In this document: positions 46,048 through 53,987 of the stretch, piece by piece
How the letters are laid out: each line of letters starts with the position of its first letter
Position numbering within the stretch: the first letter of the stretch is position 1
NCBI GenBank assembly: GCA_942490895.1
Contig: CALNZC010000058.1
Coordinates: 1-64,000, forward strand
Source of the DNA: JAGNXB01 sp942490895
GTDB lineage: Bacteria > Bacteroidota > Bacteroidia > Chitinophagales > Saprospiraceae
Length of the DNA: 64,000 nucleotides
Reading direction: 5' to 3'
Position numbers and translations under genes: made by a program
The notes under the pieces: generated by a model
Seen by the model: the letters and a program-made list of their open reading frames with translations, nothing else
Database searches by the model: none
What the model was told of the DNA's origin: nothing

Positions 46048-48264
46048 ATGAATCGCCTCTTTACTTTCCTCATATTCTTCTTTGGAATCTTGTCGTTTAC
46101 CTTTTCACAAATTCCACAACAGTTTAATTTTCAAGGTGTTGCCCGAGATAATGGAGCGGTGATCACCGGCACAGTCAGCTTGCAGATTTCCATTCATCAA
46201 GGTACCCCTGCCGGGCCCGTTGTCTTCAGGGAACGCCATTTTCCGGTAACCAACAATGCGGGTGTTTTCAATGTGCTAGTTGGACAAGGAATGCTGGTCA
46301 CGGGAACCATCTCTTCGATAGACTGGACAAATGGTCCATTCTTTCTCCAAACTGAACTCGATCCAACTGGAGGGCTTTCCTTTACGGACATGGGCACTAC
46401 TCCATTTTCGAGTGTTCCTTATGCACTTTATGCCAGGGAAGCTGAAATAGATGCTGTTCAGGATGCTGACGCTGATCCCACCAACGAGATCCAGCAGTTG
46501 AGTTTTAACACTGTCAACAATCAGCTGTCCATTTCCAGTGGCAATACAGTCACTATTCCAACTGGAGGAACTGATGCTGATGCCGATCCGACCAATGAGC
46601 TCCAGACGCTCTCACAAAGTGGCAACCTGGTCTCTTTATCTCTTGGCGGCGGCACCATCAATGTCGATGATGCAGACAACAATACCAACAACGAGCTCCA
46701 ATCCCTCTCAATAAATGGCAATCAGCTCACCCTGTCCAATGGTGGCGGAACCATCAGTATTGACGATGCAGACAATAATCCCAATAACGAATTGCAATCC
46801 CTCTCTCAAAATGCCAACCTGGTGAGCTTGTCTCTGGGGGGTGGTACCATCAATATCAATGATGCAGATAGTAACCCCGGTAACGAACTCCAGAATTTGA
46901 GCTGGAATCCGGCTGCGAACTTGCTTGGGATCACTACAGGAAACAATGTCGATCTGTCCAGTCTGGCAGCCAATCCAAGCCCCTGGAAAACAGATCCCTT
47001 TGGCCTCTACTATAATCAGGGGGATGTGTATGTTGGGAGTCCCGGTTCTACTCCGTCATTGCACCTGGCAACCACCTTCATCGATTTTCACACGGGGATG
47101 CCCTATTATTCCTTTTACGATCCTTACCAAATTGCCTTCACCGGGGAGACCTTCTCATCAAAGCTGACCAACAATCTTGTACAAATTGATGGGGCCATTA
47201 TCGATTCCTACTGGAACAATCGGATGGATTCCACTGGCTTCTATGCAGATTACTGGGGCCTGTTTCCAGGGCAGACTGTTCAGGATGCCTATGGGTTTGA
47301 AGCACGTCCGGATATTGGTATCTCATCATCCTATGGTCGGCTTCAGACGGACCAGCTCGAGATACGAGAAATGGGAGTCACCGCTCGGCTCGATAAAAAT
47401 GATCTCCTCTTCCAGATAGACGGCTTGGGACCTTACGCTCAGTTTTCTGGCAATGGAGTGGGCTACGTTTATCTCTATAATGGGGCAAACTGGGCCAATG
47501 TTCTGCTGACCGGCACCAATCATGGAGGAGACCTTCAGCTCTACGATCCGACTGGTAACCTGAATGCCATTCTAGGATATGATAACAGTGGAAATCCGAA
47601 TACAGGATCACTCAGTCTTTATGATCCCAACGACAACGAATACATTTACCTCGGCATGGTGGGTTCTTCCGGAAACGGAAGTGGAGGATTATGGTCAGAT
47701 GGACCGAATGGTGCGTTGAATACCATGATCACCAGCTACAGTTCCTATCCAAACCATGGCTGGATTGGTGTTATGGACGCTGGCGGCAATCAACAGGCCG
47801 GGATGTATGTCGATGGATCTGGAAACGGAATCCTCTTTGCCGATGGCGCTAGCGGTGGTGTCAAATCATTTGTCATGCAACATCCTGATCGAAGTGATAC
47901 CGATATCTGGTACGCCAGCCTGGAAGGACCAGAAGCAGCCGCCTACGAACGCGGTGTCGCCACTCTTCATAACGGTACTGTCTTTGTTCCATTCAGCGAT
48001 CACTTCAGAGTTGTGGCAAACACGGAGACCATGACGGTTATCCTGACTCCGCATAGCATCGATACCTATGGCCTGGCCGTGGTCAGCAAGACAGAAACTG
48101 GATTTACGGTCAGGGAACTGAAAGGGGAAACCGGAAACTTCTCCTTCGACTGGGAAGCCAAATGTGTCCGTAAAGGATGGGAATCCTGGCAGGTCGAACG
48201 TGAGCATAACAGTCACCATACCGGAGCAAAGCCAAACCAATCATCACGAAGAGAAAATCATTGA
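46048..48264 (+). CDS. Fibre-like surface protein with D-x-D-x-D-P repeats (cassette copy 1)
   Basis: The 738 residues begin with a signal peptide (to about residue 20, FTFSQI) and an N-terminal domain (to about 130) with QQFNFQGVARDNG, FRERHFPVTNNAGVFNVLVG and GLSFTDMGTTPFSSVPYALY. From about residue 137 to 300 are five units of about 32-37 residues beginning DADxxPxNELQ and carrying SLSLGGGTI, likely beta-solenoid or trimeric fibre repeats. The last 120 residues form a conserved domain: WYASLEGPEAAAYERG, MTVILTPHSIDTYGLAVV, KCVRKGWESWQVE. This C-terminal pattern resembles surface and tail-fibre-like proteins of Bacteroidota. A stem-loop follows. The function is unknown. Confidence 0.8.
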   Translation: MNRLFTFLIFFFGILSFTFSQIPQQFNFQGVARDNGAVITGTVSLQISIHQGTPAGPVVFRERHFPVTNNAGVFNVLVGQGMLVTGTISSIDWTNGPFFLQTELDPTGGLSFTDMGTTPFSSVPYALYAREAEIDAVQDADADPTNEIQQLSFNTVNNQLSISSGNTVTIPTGGTDADADPTNELQTLSQSGNLVSLSLGGGTINVDDADNNTNNELQSLSINGNQLTLSNGGGTISIDDADNNPNNELQSLSQNANLVSLSLGGGTININDADSNPGNELQNLSWNPAANLLGITTGNNVDLSSLAANPSPWKTDPFGLYYNQGDVYVGSPGSTPSLHLATTFIDFHTGMPYYSFYDPYQIAFTGETFSSKLTNNLVQIDGAIIDSYWNNRMDSTGFYADYWGLFPGQTVQDAYGFEARPDIGISSSYGRLQTDQLEIREMGVTARLDKNDLLFQIDGLGPYAQFSGNGVGYVYLYNGANWANVLLTGTNHGGDLQLYDPTGNLNAILGYDNSGNPNTGSLSLYDPNDNEYIYLGMVGSSGNGSGGLWSDGPNGALNTMITSYSSYPNHGWIGVMDAGGNQQAGMYVDGSGNGILFADGASGGVKSFVMQHPDRSDTDIWYASLEGPEAAAYERGVATLHNGTVFVPFSDHFRVVANTETMTVILTPHSIDTYGLAVVSKTETGFTVRELKGETGNFSFDWEAKCVRKGWESWQVEREHNSHHTGAKPNQSSRRENH

Positions 48265-48270
48265 ATCCAA

Positions 48271-48306
48271 AGCCACACCGGATGATTCCTTCCGGTGTGG
48301 CTGCTT
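48271..48306 (+). terminator. Stem-loop terminator after cassette copy 1
   Basis: A perfect 12-bp stem, AGCCACACCGGA (48271-48282) and TCCGGTGTGGCT (48291-48302), with an 8-base loop, lies 7 bases after the stop codon. The following T run is short (GCTTT), so termination may be partial. Confidence 0.7.
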
Positions 48307-48442
48307 TAAAAGCACCCGGTCCTCTTGACAAGCGCCTGTAAATAGTCTAAATTGGCTATGACTATACCCCTTTCGTGTGATCATCCCCCCCAAACCAATG
48401 ATCTCCTACACCCCATTTTCTAGTTGTTAAACCCCTTTACAA

Positions 48443-48940
48443 ATGAACCGATACCCTCATTGGGTCATCGCTGTCCTTCTGTTGATCCCGACAGTGGGCA
48501 TGGCCCAAATCACACCCGAACGTCTGGTCATCGCCAGTGCCGGGCAACAACTGACCGCCGGTGACCTCCACTTGGTGAGTACTCTTGGCGAATGGGCCAC
48601 CGGCCCACTCACACCATCTGGAACAAGTCTGTCAACCAACCTCGGATTCCATCAGGGCAACCTGATGATCACCGATTTGGACGAATGGATTGACCTCGGT
48701 TTACCCGCGCTTTATCCCAATCCATTCAAGGATCAAATCTTCCTGTCGAATCCGACAGACCGAACGGGTATCCTTCAGATCATCGATCCTCTGGGTCACC
48801 TCGTTGTCCTCAAAGAATTGCAGCCCCAAACACCGGCAGAATCCATCTGGATGGGTTCCTTTCCCGCAGGGGCTTATATCGTCCGATTCCTGGACCAACA
48901 GCATCAGACCACTTCCTCTCTCACCATCCTGAAACAATAA
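48443..48940 (+). CDS. Small T9SS type A sorting-domain protein (cassette copy 2)
   Basis: The 165 residues match the copy at 45553: signal peptide (VGMAQ), a domain ending LSTNLGFHQGNLMITD, then the sorting domain with LPALYPNPFKDQIFLS and FPAGAYIVRFLD. The similarity is clear over the whole length, but the mature domain has diverged. It is 3 bases before the second fibre-like gene. The pair is arranged like copy 1, so the cassette was duplicated as a unit. Confidence 0.85.
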   Translation: MNRYPHWVIAVLLLIPTVGMAQITPERLVIASAGQQLTAGDLHLVSTLGEWATGPLTPSGTSLSTNLGFHQGNLMITDLDEWIDLGLPALYPNPFKDQIFLSNPTDRTGILQIIDPLGHLVVLKELQPQTPAESIWMGSFPAGAYIVRFLDQQHQTTSSLTILKQ

Positions 48941-48943
48941 CCC

Positions 48944-50986
48944 ATGCGTATTTCCCTCTACCTGCTGTTCTTTCTCCTGGCGGCATCCGTCTTGACTGCT
49001 CAAGCGCCCCAGCAATTCAACTTCCAGGGTGTCGCCCGGGATGGTGCCACTGTCGTCACCGGATCTATTACGCTGCAACTCACCCTGCATCAGGGCACTG
49101 CTAATGGCCCGGTGGTTTTCCGCGAACGACATGCCACGACCACGAATCCTGCTGGTGTGTTTAATGTCCTCGTCGGTCTGGGGACACCATTGCTCGGAAC
49201 CATTAGTGGCATCAATTGGAGTGCTGGACCTTATTTCCTGCAAAGCGAACTGGACCCAACTGGCGGTCTGAGCTTTACCGATATGGGGACCACACCACTG
49301 TCTAGTGTACCCTATGCCCTCATCGCCCAATCTGCCATAAACGATGCAGTAGATGATGGAGATTCCGATCCCAATAATGAAATTCAATCGCTCACCTTTA
49401 GCAGTGTGACCAAGACCCTGTCCATCAGTGCCGGCAATTCTGTGGTTTTGCCTGTTGGTGATGACGCCGATGCAGATCCCAACAATGAACTGCAAACCAT
49501 CACTAAATCTGGGGCGACGATCACACTATCCAATGGTGGTGGCAGTGTCAGCGTGAATGACGCTGATCCCGATCCGATGAATGAGATTCAAACCCTGTCC
49601 AAATCCGGCAGCACGATCTCGCTTACTGGAGGCGGTTCTGTGATCGATGAAGTATTCGATGGGGATGCGGATCCAACCAACGAGCTGCAGGTCCTGTCCA
49701 AATCAGCCAATATCATTTCTCTGTCTGGTGGAGGATTTGTCACAGATGATGTGGATGATGCTGATGCCAACCCGGCAAATGAATTACAAAACCTGACTTG
49801 GAATCCATCGACTACCATGCTCTCCATTTCACAGGGAAATGCTGTCGACCTGACCAGCTTGGCTGGTGGATCATCCTACTGGAAGGATCACCCGATCGGG
49901 ATCTACCATGCCCAGAAAGATGTCTATGTTGGACATCCAGACAGCGCAGCTGCTCTACATTTCAGCCCATTCGCCCTGGACTTTCATACCGGGACGCCAT
50001 TTTATAGCGTCCTGACTCCAGGTATTCTGGAATTTGAAGGTCCCGGCGTTCATTCCTATATGAATAAAGGAAGTGTGTCCATCGAAGGCCCCATCATCGA
50101 TCAAACCATTGCCATGATCCATGATTCCACTGGTTTTTCAGCATCTGCCAGTGGTTTTGCCAACGGATTCACCAAACAAAGTCCCTATGGTTTTCTAGCC
50201 CAACCGTTTGGGGGAAACACCATCACTTCTAACAGTGAGCAAACCTGGGACAAATTCAGGATCGTGGATGATACCAAGTATACCGATCTAACCATCAGTA
50301 ACCTGACCTTCGGAGAAGATGGCCTGGGTCCCTATGCCATATTCGGGGGCGAAAGTGGTGGATTTTTCAACTTATACAATGGAGGAAACTGGTCGGCTGT
50401 TGAAGCCAGCGCTAAAAATGGTAGTGGATGGCTGACAACCAAAGACCCTGTCGGAGGTGAGAATGTACACCTCTCCTGGGTGAATGGCTATCCAAACCAT
50501 GGATATTTAGCGGTCTCTGATGGAAACAATGATCCCCAAGCCGGTATGTATGTCGACGGGCTGGGCAATGGTTACATTTTTGCAGATGGTGCCAATGGCG
50601 GTGTAAAGTCCTTTGTGATGCCTCACCCTACCAAATCGGAAAAAGAGATCTGGTATGCCAGTCTGGAAGGGCCTGAAGCAGCCGCTTATGAGCGCGGTGT
50701 CGCCACACTCACCAAAGGAGAGGCCTGGGTGCCGTTCAGTGAATCCTACGGCATTGTGGCCAATCCAGAGACGATGACCGTGATCCTCACCTCACACTCT
50801 GCAGACACATATGGACTGGCTGTCGTTGAAAAAACGGCAACCGGCTTTAAAGTCAAGGAATTCAAAGGCGGAGAAGGCAACTTCTCTTTTGACTGGGAAG
50901 TGAAATGTGTCCGTAAAGGATGGGAACACTGGCAGGTTGAACGTGACAAGCGCGAACGTGCCCCCGGAACAACAAATCTGGACTAA
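48944..50986 (+). CDS. Fibre-like surface protein with D-x-D-x-D-P repeats (cassette copy 2)
   Basis: The 680 residues keep the order of copy 1. There is a signal peptide (LTAQAP), an N-terminal domain with QQFNFQGVARDGA and GLSFTDMGTTPLSSVPYALI, and five repeat units of the D-x-D-x-D-P-x-N-E type (about residues 134-290). A variable middle is shorter than in copy 1, and the conserved C-terminal domain has WYASLEGPEAAAYERGVATL and KCVRKGWEHWQVE. Acidic D-x-D-x-D-P runs may bind calcium. A bidirectional terminator follows. The highly conserved ends with a divergent middle suggest module exchange. Confidence 0.8.
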   Translation: MRISLYLLFFLLAASVLTAQAPQQFNFQGVARDGATVVTGSITLQLTLHQGTANGPVVFRERHATTTNPAGVFNVLVGLGTPLLGTISGINWSAGPYFLQSELDPTGGLSFTDMGTTPLSSVPYALIAQSAINDAVDDGDSDPNNEIQSLTFSSVTKTLSISAGNSVVLPVGDDADADPNNELQTITKSGATITLSNGGGSVSVNDADPDPMNEIQTLSKSGSTISLTGGGSVIDEVFDGDADPTNELQVLSKSANIISLSGGGFVTDDVDDADANPANELQNLTWNPSTTMLSISQGNAVDLTSLAGGSSYWKDHPIGIYHAQKDVYVGHPDSAAALHFSPFALDFHTGTPFYSVLTPGILEFEGPGVHSYMNKGSVSIEGPIIDQTIAMIHDSTGFSASASGFANGFTKQSPYGFLAQPFGGNTITSNSEQTWDKFRIVDDTKYTDLTISNLTFGEDGLGPYAIFGGESGGFFNLYNGGNWSAVEASAKNGSGWLTTKDPVGGENVHLSWVNGYPNHGYLAVSDGNNDPQAGMYVDGLGNGYIFADGANGGVKSFVMPHPTKSEKEIWYASLEGPEAAAYERGVATLTKGEAWVPFSESYGIVANPETMTVILTSHSADTYGLAVVEKTATGFKVKEFKGGEGNFSFDWEVKCVRKGWEHWQVERDKRERAPGTTNLD

Positions 50987-51000
50987 AACACCAACACGCA

Positions 51001-51031
51001 AAAACCCCTGGCTTTATGCCGGGGGTTTTTT
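51001..51031. terminator. Bidirectional terminator between the fibre cassette and the alkD-like gene
   Basis: AAAACCCCTGGC (51001-51012) pairs with GCCGGGGGTTTTT (51018-51030) around a short TTTAT loop. T runs on both strands make it usable for both convergent genes. The stop codon of the minus-strand gene (51030-51032) is at its edge. Confidence 0.85.
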
Positions 51032-51719
51032 ATTCATATCCCATTTTGACGAGCTGCTTTCTGGCTTCTCGTTTGGTCAGGGCCGATAACCTCTCCTTTT
51101 CAATAAATGCCGCCACTATGGCCGGATCGGTTTTCGCATGTTGACGTAAGGCCCATCCGGAGGCCTTCTGGAGGAAAAACTCTTTTGAATCTGCTACCTG
51201 AAGGATGTACCGAAACAACCGTCTGGTGTCCGTCTTTTCCTTATACCGCAATTGGTAGATAATGGCCACACGCTGCAGCCACATCTCACCTGAAGACATC
51301 CACCGTTCTGTCACTGGAGCGATCTGTTCCGGATAGCGTTCAAAATGGATACTCACCAGCTTGGAGATCCAATCCACCGTATCCCACCAGGAATTCTTGA
51401 GAATCAATTCTTCCAACAGATCAATCAGATCAGCACCACTCTTCTTCTGCGTTTTTTCAATGATCTGCAACGCGATATAGTGCAATTCCCGATACTCTTC
51501 AGCGTAAGCCTGGCGCACGATTGTTTCCAGGGGACCACCATAGACAGGGTATCCAAATTCCTTTACAAATTCCCTGAACAGGCCGACCCAAACTGGCGCC
51601 TTTAGGCCGTAAAAGGAGAACTGATTCCGCATGTAGGCCATCTGCCCTTCAGCAGTAGCCGGATCACCTGCTTCAGCGAAGCGGTGTTTGATCTCTCGTA
51701 GATAAGGGTCAATCTTCAT
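51030..51719 (-). CDS. AlkD-like DNA alkylation repair glycosylase
   Basis: The 229 residues form HEAT-like helical repeats. YMRNQFSFYGLKAPV lies near residue 29, and the SWWDTVDWIS motif near 110 holds the catalytic Asp of AlkD-type 3-methyladenine/7-methylguanine glycosylases. The C-terminal AFIEKERLSALTKREARKQL helix is also typical. It removes alkylated bases. Its start overlaps the end of the GNAT gene by 11 bases, so the two are co-translated. Confidence 0.9.
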   Translation of the reverse strand: MKIDPYLREIKHRFAEAGDPATAEGQMAYMRNQFSFYGLKAPVWVGLFREFVKEFGYPVYGGPLETIVRQAYAEEYRELHYIALQIIEKTQKKSGADLIDLLEELILKNSWWDTVDWISKLVSIHFERYPEQIAPVTERWMSSGEMWLQRVAIIYQLRYKEKTDTRRLFRYILQVADSKEFFLQKASGWALRQHAKTDPAIVAAFIEKERLSALTKREARKQLVKMGYE

Positions 51720-52245
51720 GTTGGTCCCTTTTCAATATGGCATACCGGTGTTCATCATAGATCTTACCCCCTTTGATCACAGCATCCCGGGAACAGCCCT
51801 CATACGTGAATCCTGACTTTTCAAGCACCCGTCTGGAGGCAGGGTTAAAGGAAAATACATGGGCATACAGGCGTATAAGTTCTGAATGGGTAAATAACCA
51901 GGGGACAAATACCCGTGCTGCTGCAGTCGCAATTCCTTTTCCCCAATAGTCTTTACTGACCCAGTATCCAAACTCAGCACTCAGACGGTAGACATCCCCT
52001 TGGGGTACAGCGCCCATCATACCGATCAGTCTGTCTTGATCTGTGATCGCCAGATTTTGAGGAAGTCCGCTTTGAGGTTGCATATCCAAAAATGCCCTCG
52101 CGGCCTGGTCAGTGTAAGGCGAGGGGAATTGGTCCCGTACAAAATAAGCGATCTGAGGGTTGTTTGCATGACGGACCAGATCAGGAATATCCCGTTTTTC
52201 CAATGGTCGCAGACCGATACTTGAGTTCTCCGTCACAAGTTTCAT
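51709..52245 (-). CDS. GNAT N-acetyltransferase, RimJ/RimL-like
   Basis: From the ATG at 52243-52245 the protein has 178 residues: IGLRPLEKRDIPDLVRHANN (strand 1), AEFGYWVSKDYWGKGIATAA with the acetyl-CoA pyrophosphate loop (W-G-K-G-I-A), and FNPASRRVLEKSGF in the C-terminal half. A start 39 codons upstream would add residues outside the domain and is rejected. RimJ/L-type enzymes acetylate N-termini or small molecules; the substrate is unknown. It overlaps the following alkD-like gene. Confidence 0.88.
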   Translation of the reverse strand: MKLVTENSSIGLRPLEKRDIPDLVRHANNPQIAYFVRDQFPSPYTDQAARAFLDMQPQSGLPQNLAITDQDRLIGMMGAVPQGDVYRLSAEFGYWVSKDYWGKGIATAAARVFVPWLFTHSELIRLYAHVFSFNPASRRVLEKSGFTYEGCSRDAVIKGGKIYDEHRYAILKRDQHED

Positions 52246-52302
52246 CCCTGCAAAGAACGGGATTAATAAAATCTTCAAATAGTACGCATCAAACAGGGTA
52301 TC

Positions 52303-52342
52303 AAAAAAAGACCGCCTATGAGATACATTCCCATAGGCGGTC
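52303..52342 (-). terminator. Terminator of the sigma/Spy-like operon
   Basis: On the minus strand an 11-bp stem (52332-52342 with 52310-52320, GACCGCCTATG/CATAGGCGGTC) is followed by a run of seven T. It lies just past the stop of the Spy-like gene at 52368 and closes the operon starting at 53912. Confidence 0.88.
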
Positions 52343-52367
52343 GTTAAACCGAGTCGATTCACATCTG

Positions 52368-52844
52368 CTATTTCCGGCCGGGGCGCTCTTTGCGAGACCG
52401 ACGCTCTTTGACCTCATTGACCAGCTGTCTGCGGAAAGCCCCTTCCGCATGCTGAAGTTGGATCACTTTAGTTGCTGGCAAAATCTTTCGGAATCGTTCC
52501 GTGTACTCCCGCCGTAAGGCTGATTCTTTCTCCATCAAACGCAGCTGCTGATCCAGCATGGCATTGGCTTCCTGCTCTGACAGATCTTCGACTGGCTTAT
52601 CTGGCTTCATTTCCTCCCGAATGGCCTTTTCCTTGTCTTTCATTTCATTGAATACAGGCCAGAAAGTCTGGGATTCGGACGGGGTCAGATTCAGTTCACT
52701 TGTGATGAATGCGATCCGCATCGATTCAATGCGCTTTTCCATCTTGGGGTTGTTCTTCCCTGGAGGACCTGGAGGTCCTGGCGGTTGAGCGTTCATCGCA
52801 GCAACGATCAGTACGATAAAGCTGATCAGAATTCCTTTTTTCAT
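52368..52844 (-). CDS. Spy/CpxP-like periplasmic protein
   Basis: From the ATG at 52842-52844 the protein has 158 residues: signal peptide (MKKGILISFIVLIVAAMNAQ), a Pro/Gly-rich PPGPPGPPGKN spacer, then an all-helical body with ITSELNLTPSESQTFWPVFN. That segment recalls the L-T-x-x-Q helix ends of Spy/CpxP chaperones. The tail is basic (RRSRKERPGRK). Spy-like proteins bind unfolded or metal-stressed envelope proteins. It is last in an operon with an ECF sigma factor and a membrane protein, consistent with envelope-stress control. Confidence 0.75.
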   Translation of the reverse strand: MKKGILISFIVLIVAAMNAQPPGPPGPPGKNNPKMEKRIESMRIAFITSELNLTPSESQTFWPVFNEMKDKEKAIREEMKPDKPVEDLSEQEANAMLDQQLRLMEKESALRREYTERFRKILPATKVIQLQHAEGAFRRQLVNEVKERRSRKERPGRK

Positions 52845-52866
52845 GGTCAATTATTATTTGTCTCGG

Positions 52867-53358
52867 TTATAGAATGCCTTTCCACTCCTCTTCATCCCAT
52901 TCCTGGATTTCATCCATCAGGTACTCCTCCAGTCCATCCTCTCCCATTTCCTGAAAAAGGGAGCCCTGAGAGGTCAGACCAGCTTGTATCAGCAGTTCGA
53001 CCTCAAAGTCTTCAACATTGTCTTCGATATACAAGTAGATATCCTCGGTTTTCAATTCGGCAAAAGCACCTTCTTGTGGCGTTGTTGGCCAGAACCAAAC
53101 GATTGCCACCACCAGCATTGCCACTGTGGCAAAGGCGACGGCCATTGCCGGCCGTTTGGGCAGAGAAAGGAAGGACCACCAACCAGACTCTTTGGCCTGT
53201 TTATTTGGGTTGGTTTGATTTTCCCGATAGGCCTGAAGGACGTCCACCTGAAGGTTGTGAAAGTATCTCCCCTCCACAGGAGGGACATCCTCGGGCCGTT
53301 GCAGTCGTGCAAGCCGGGGAGCGATCTCTTCCAGTTCCTTTCTGATCTCCTCTTTCAT
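52867..53358 (-). CDS. Membrane protein between ECF sigma factor and Spy-like gene, probable anti-sigma
   Basis: The 163 residues have a 70-residue charged N-terminal segment (EIRKELEEIAPRLARLQRPE, cytosolic), one membrane helix (about 72-90, AVAFATVAMLVVAIVWFWP) and an acidic extracytoplasmic tail ending DEEEWKGIL. Its ATG overlaps the sigma stop (ATGA), and the Spy-like gene follows. This topology fits an anti-sigma that releases the sigma factor under stress. No zinc-binding HxxxCxxC motif is seen, so this is inference. Confidence 0.75.
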   Translation of the reverse strand: MKEEIRKELEEIAPRLARLQRPEDVPPVEGRYFHNLQVDVLQAYRENQTNPNKQAKESGWWSFLSLPKRPAMAVAFATVAMLVVAIVWFWPTTPQEGAFAELKTEDIYLYIEDNVEDFEVELLIQAGLTSQGSLFQEMGEDGLEEYLMDEIQEWDEEEWKGIL

Positions 53359-53912
53359 GATATCTGTACGCTTTGCAAATGGTTTTCGATCTTTTTTACG
53401 GCATGGTGGTAAGACGCTTTGAGCGATCCTACCGATGTTTCAAGAATCTCAGACATCTGTTGATATCCCAGTTCCTCGAAATATCGAAGGTTGAATACGA
53501 TCCGCTGTTTTTCAGGCAGCAATTCGATCGCTTCTTTCAACACCGCCTGGACTTCCTTCTCGGATATACCCGCGGCCAGACCCTGATCAGTCTGTCCATG
53601 GATGTCCGGTTCTAATTCCGATGTCATTCTCCGTTTTCTCTTTTTCAAAAAGGTGATGGATTCATTGACTGCGATTCGATACACCCAGGTATACAGCGAA
53701 CTGTTTCCTTTAAACCGATCTGCATTTAATAACACCTTTACCAGAGTCTCCTGTAGCACATCATGCGTGTCATCGACGGAGCGAGTCATCCGGAAGATCA
53801 GACTGTACAACTTCTCCTGGTACAAGTCCATCATCTGTCGGAATCCCTCTTCCCTCCGGAGTGGATCGCAAAGCATTGCTAATACATGTTGATCTGATCC
53901 GGAGTTGGCCAC
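53355..53912 (-). CDS. ECF RNA polymerase sigma factor
   Basis: The 185 residues show sigma70 region 2 (DDTHDVLQETLVKVLLNADR, YTWVYRIAVNESITFLK) and region 4 (LPEKQRIVFNLRYFEELGYQ, then QMSEILETSVGSLKASYHHA as the helix-turn-helix). It heads the operon with a membrane protein and the Spy-like protein. Sequence differs clearly from the sigma factor at 11473, so the two likely serve different regulons. The start gives an N-terminus of normal length. Confidence 0.9.
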   Translation of the reverse strand: MANSGSDQHVLAMLCDPLRREEGFRQMMDLYQEKLYSLIFRMTRSVDDTHDVLQETLVKVLLNADRFKGNSSLYTWVYRIAVNESITFLKKRKRRMTSELEPDIHGQTDQGLAAGISEKEVQAVLKEAIELLPEKQRIVFNLRYFEELGYQQMSEILETSVGSLKASYHHAVKKIENHLQSVQIS

Positions 53913-53987
53913 GCTGTTTCAGGTTCCTGATTGCCTCTTTGACGAGGTGAATGATAAAAGGTTTAATTCACGATCCGGAAAGGAGGA

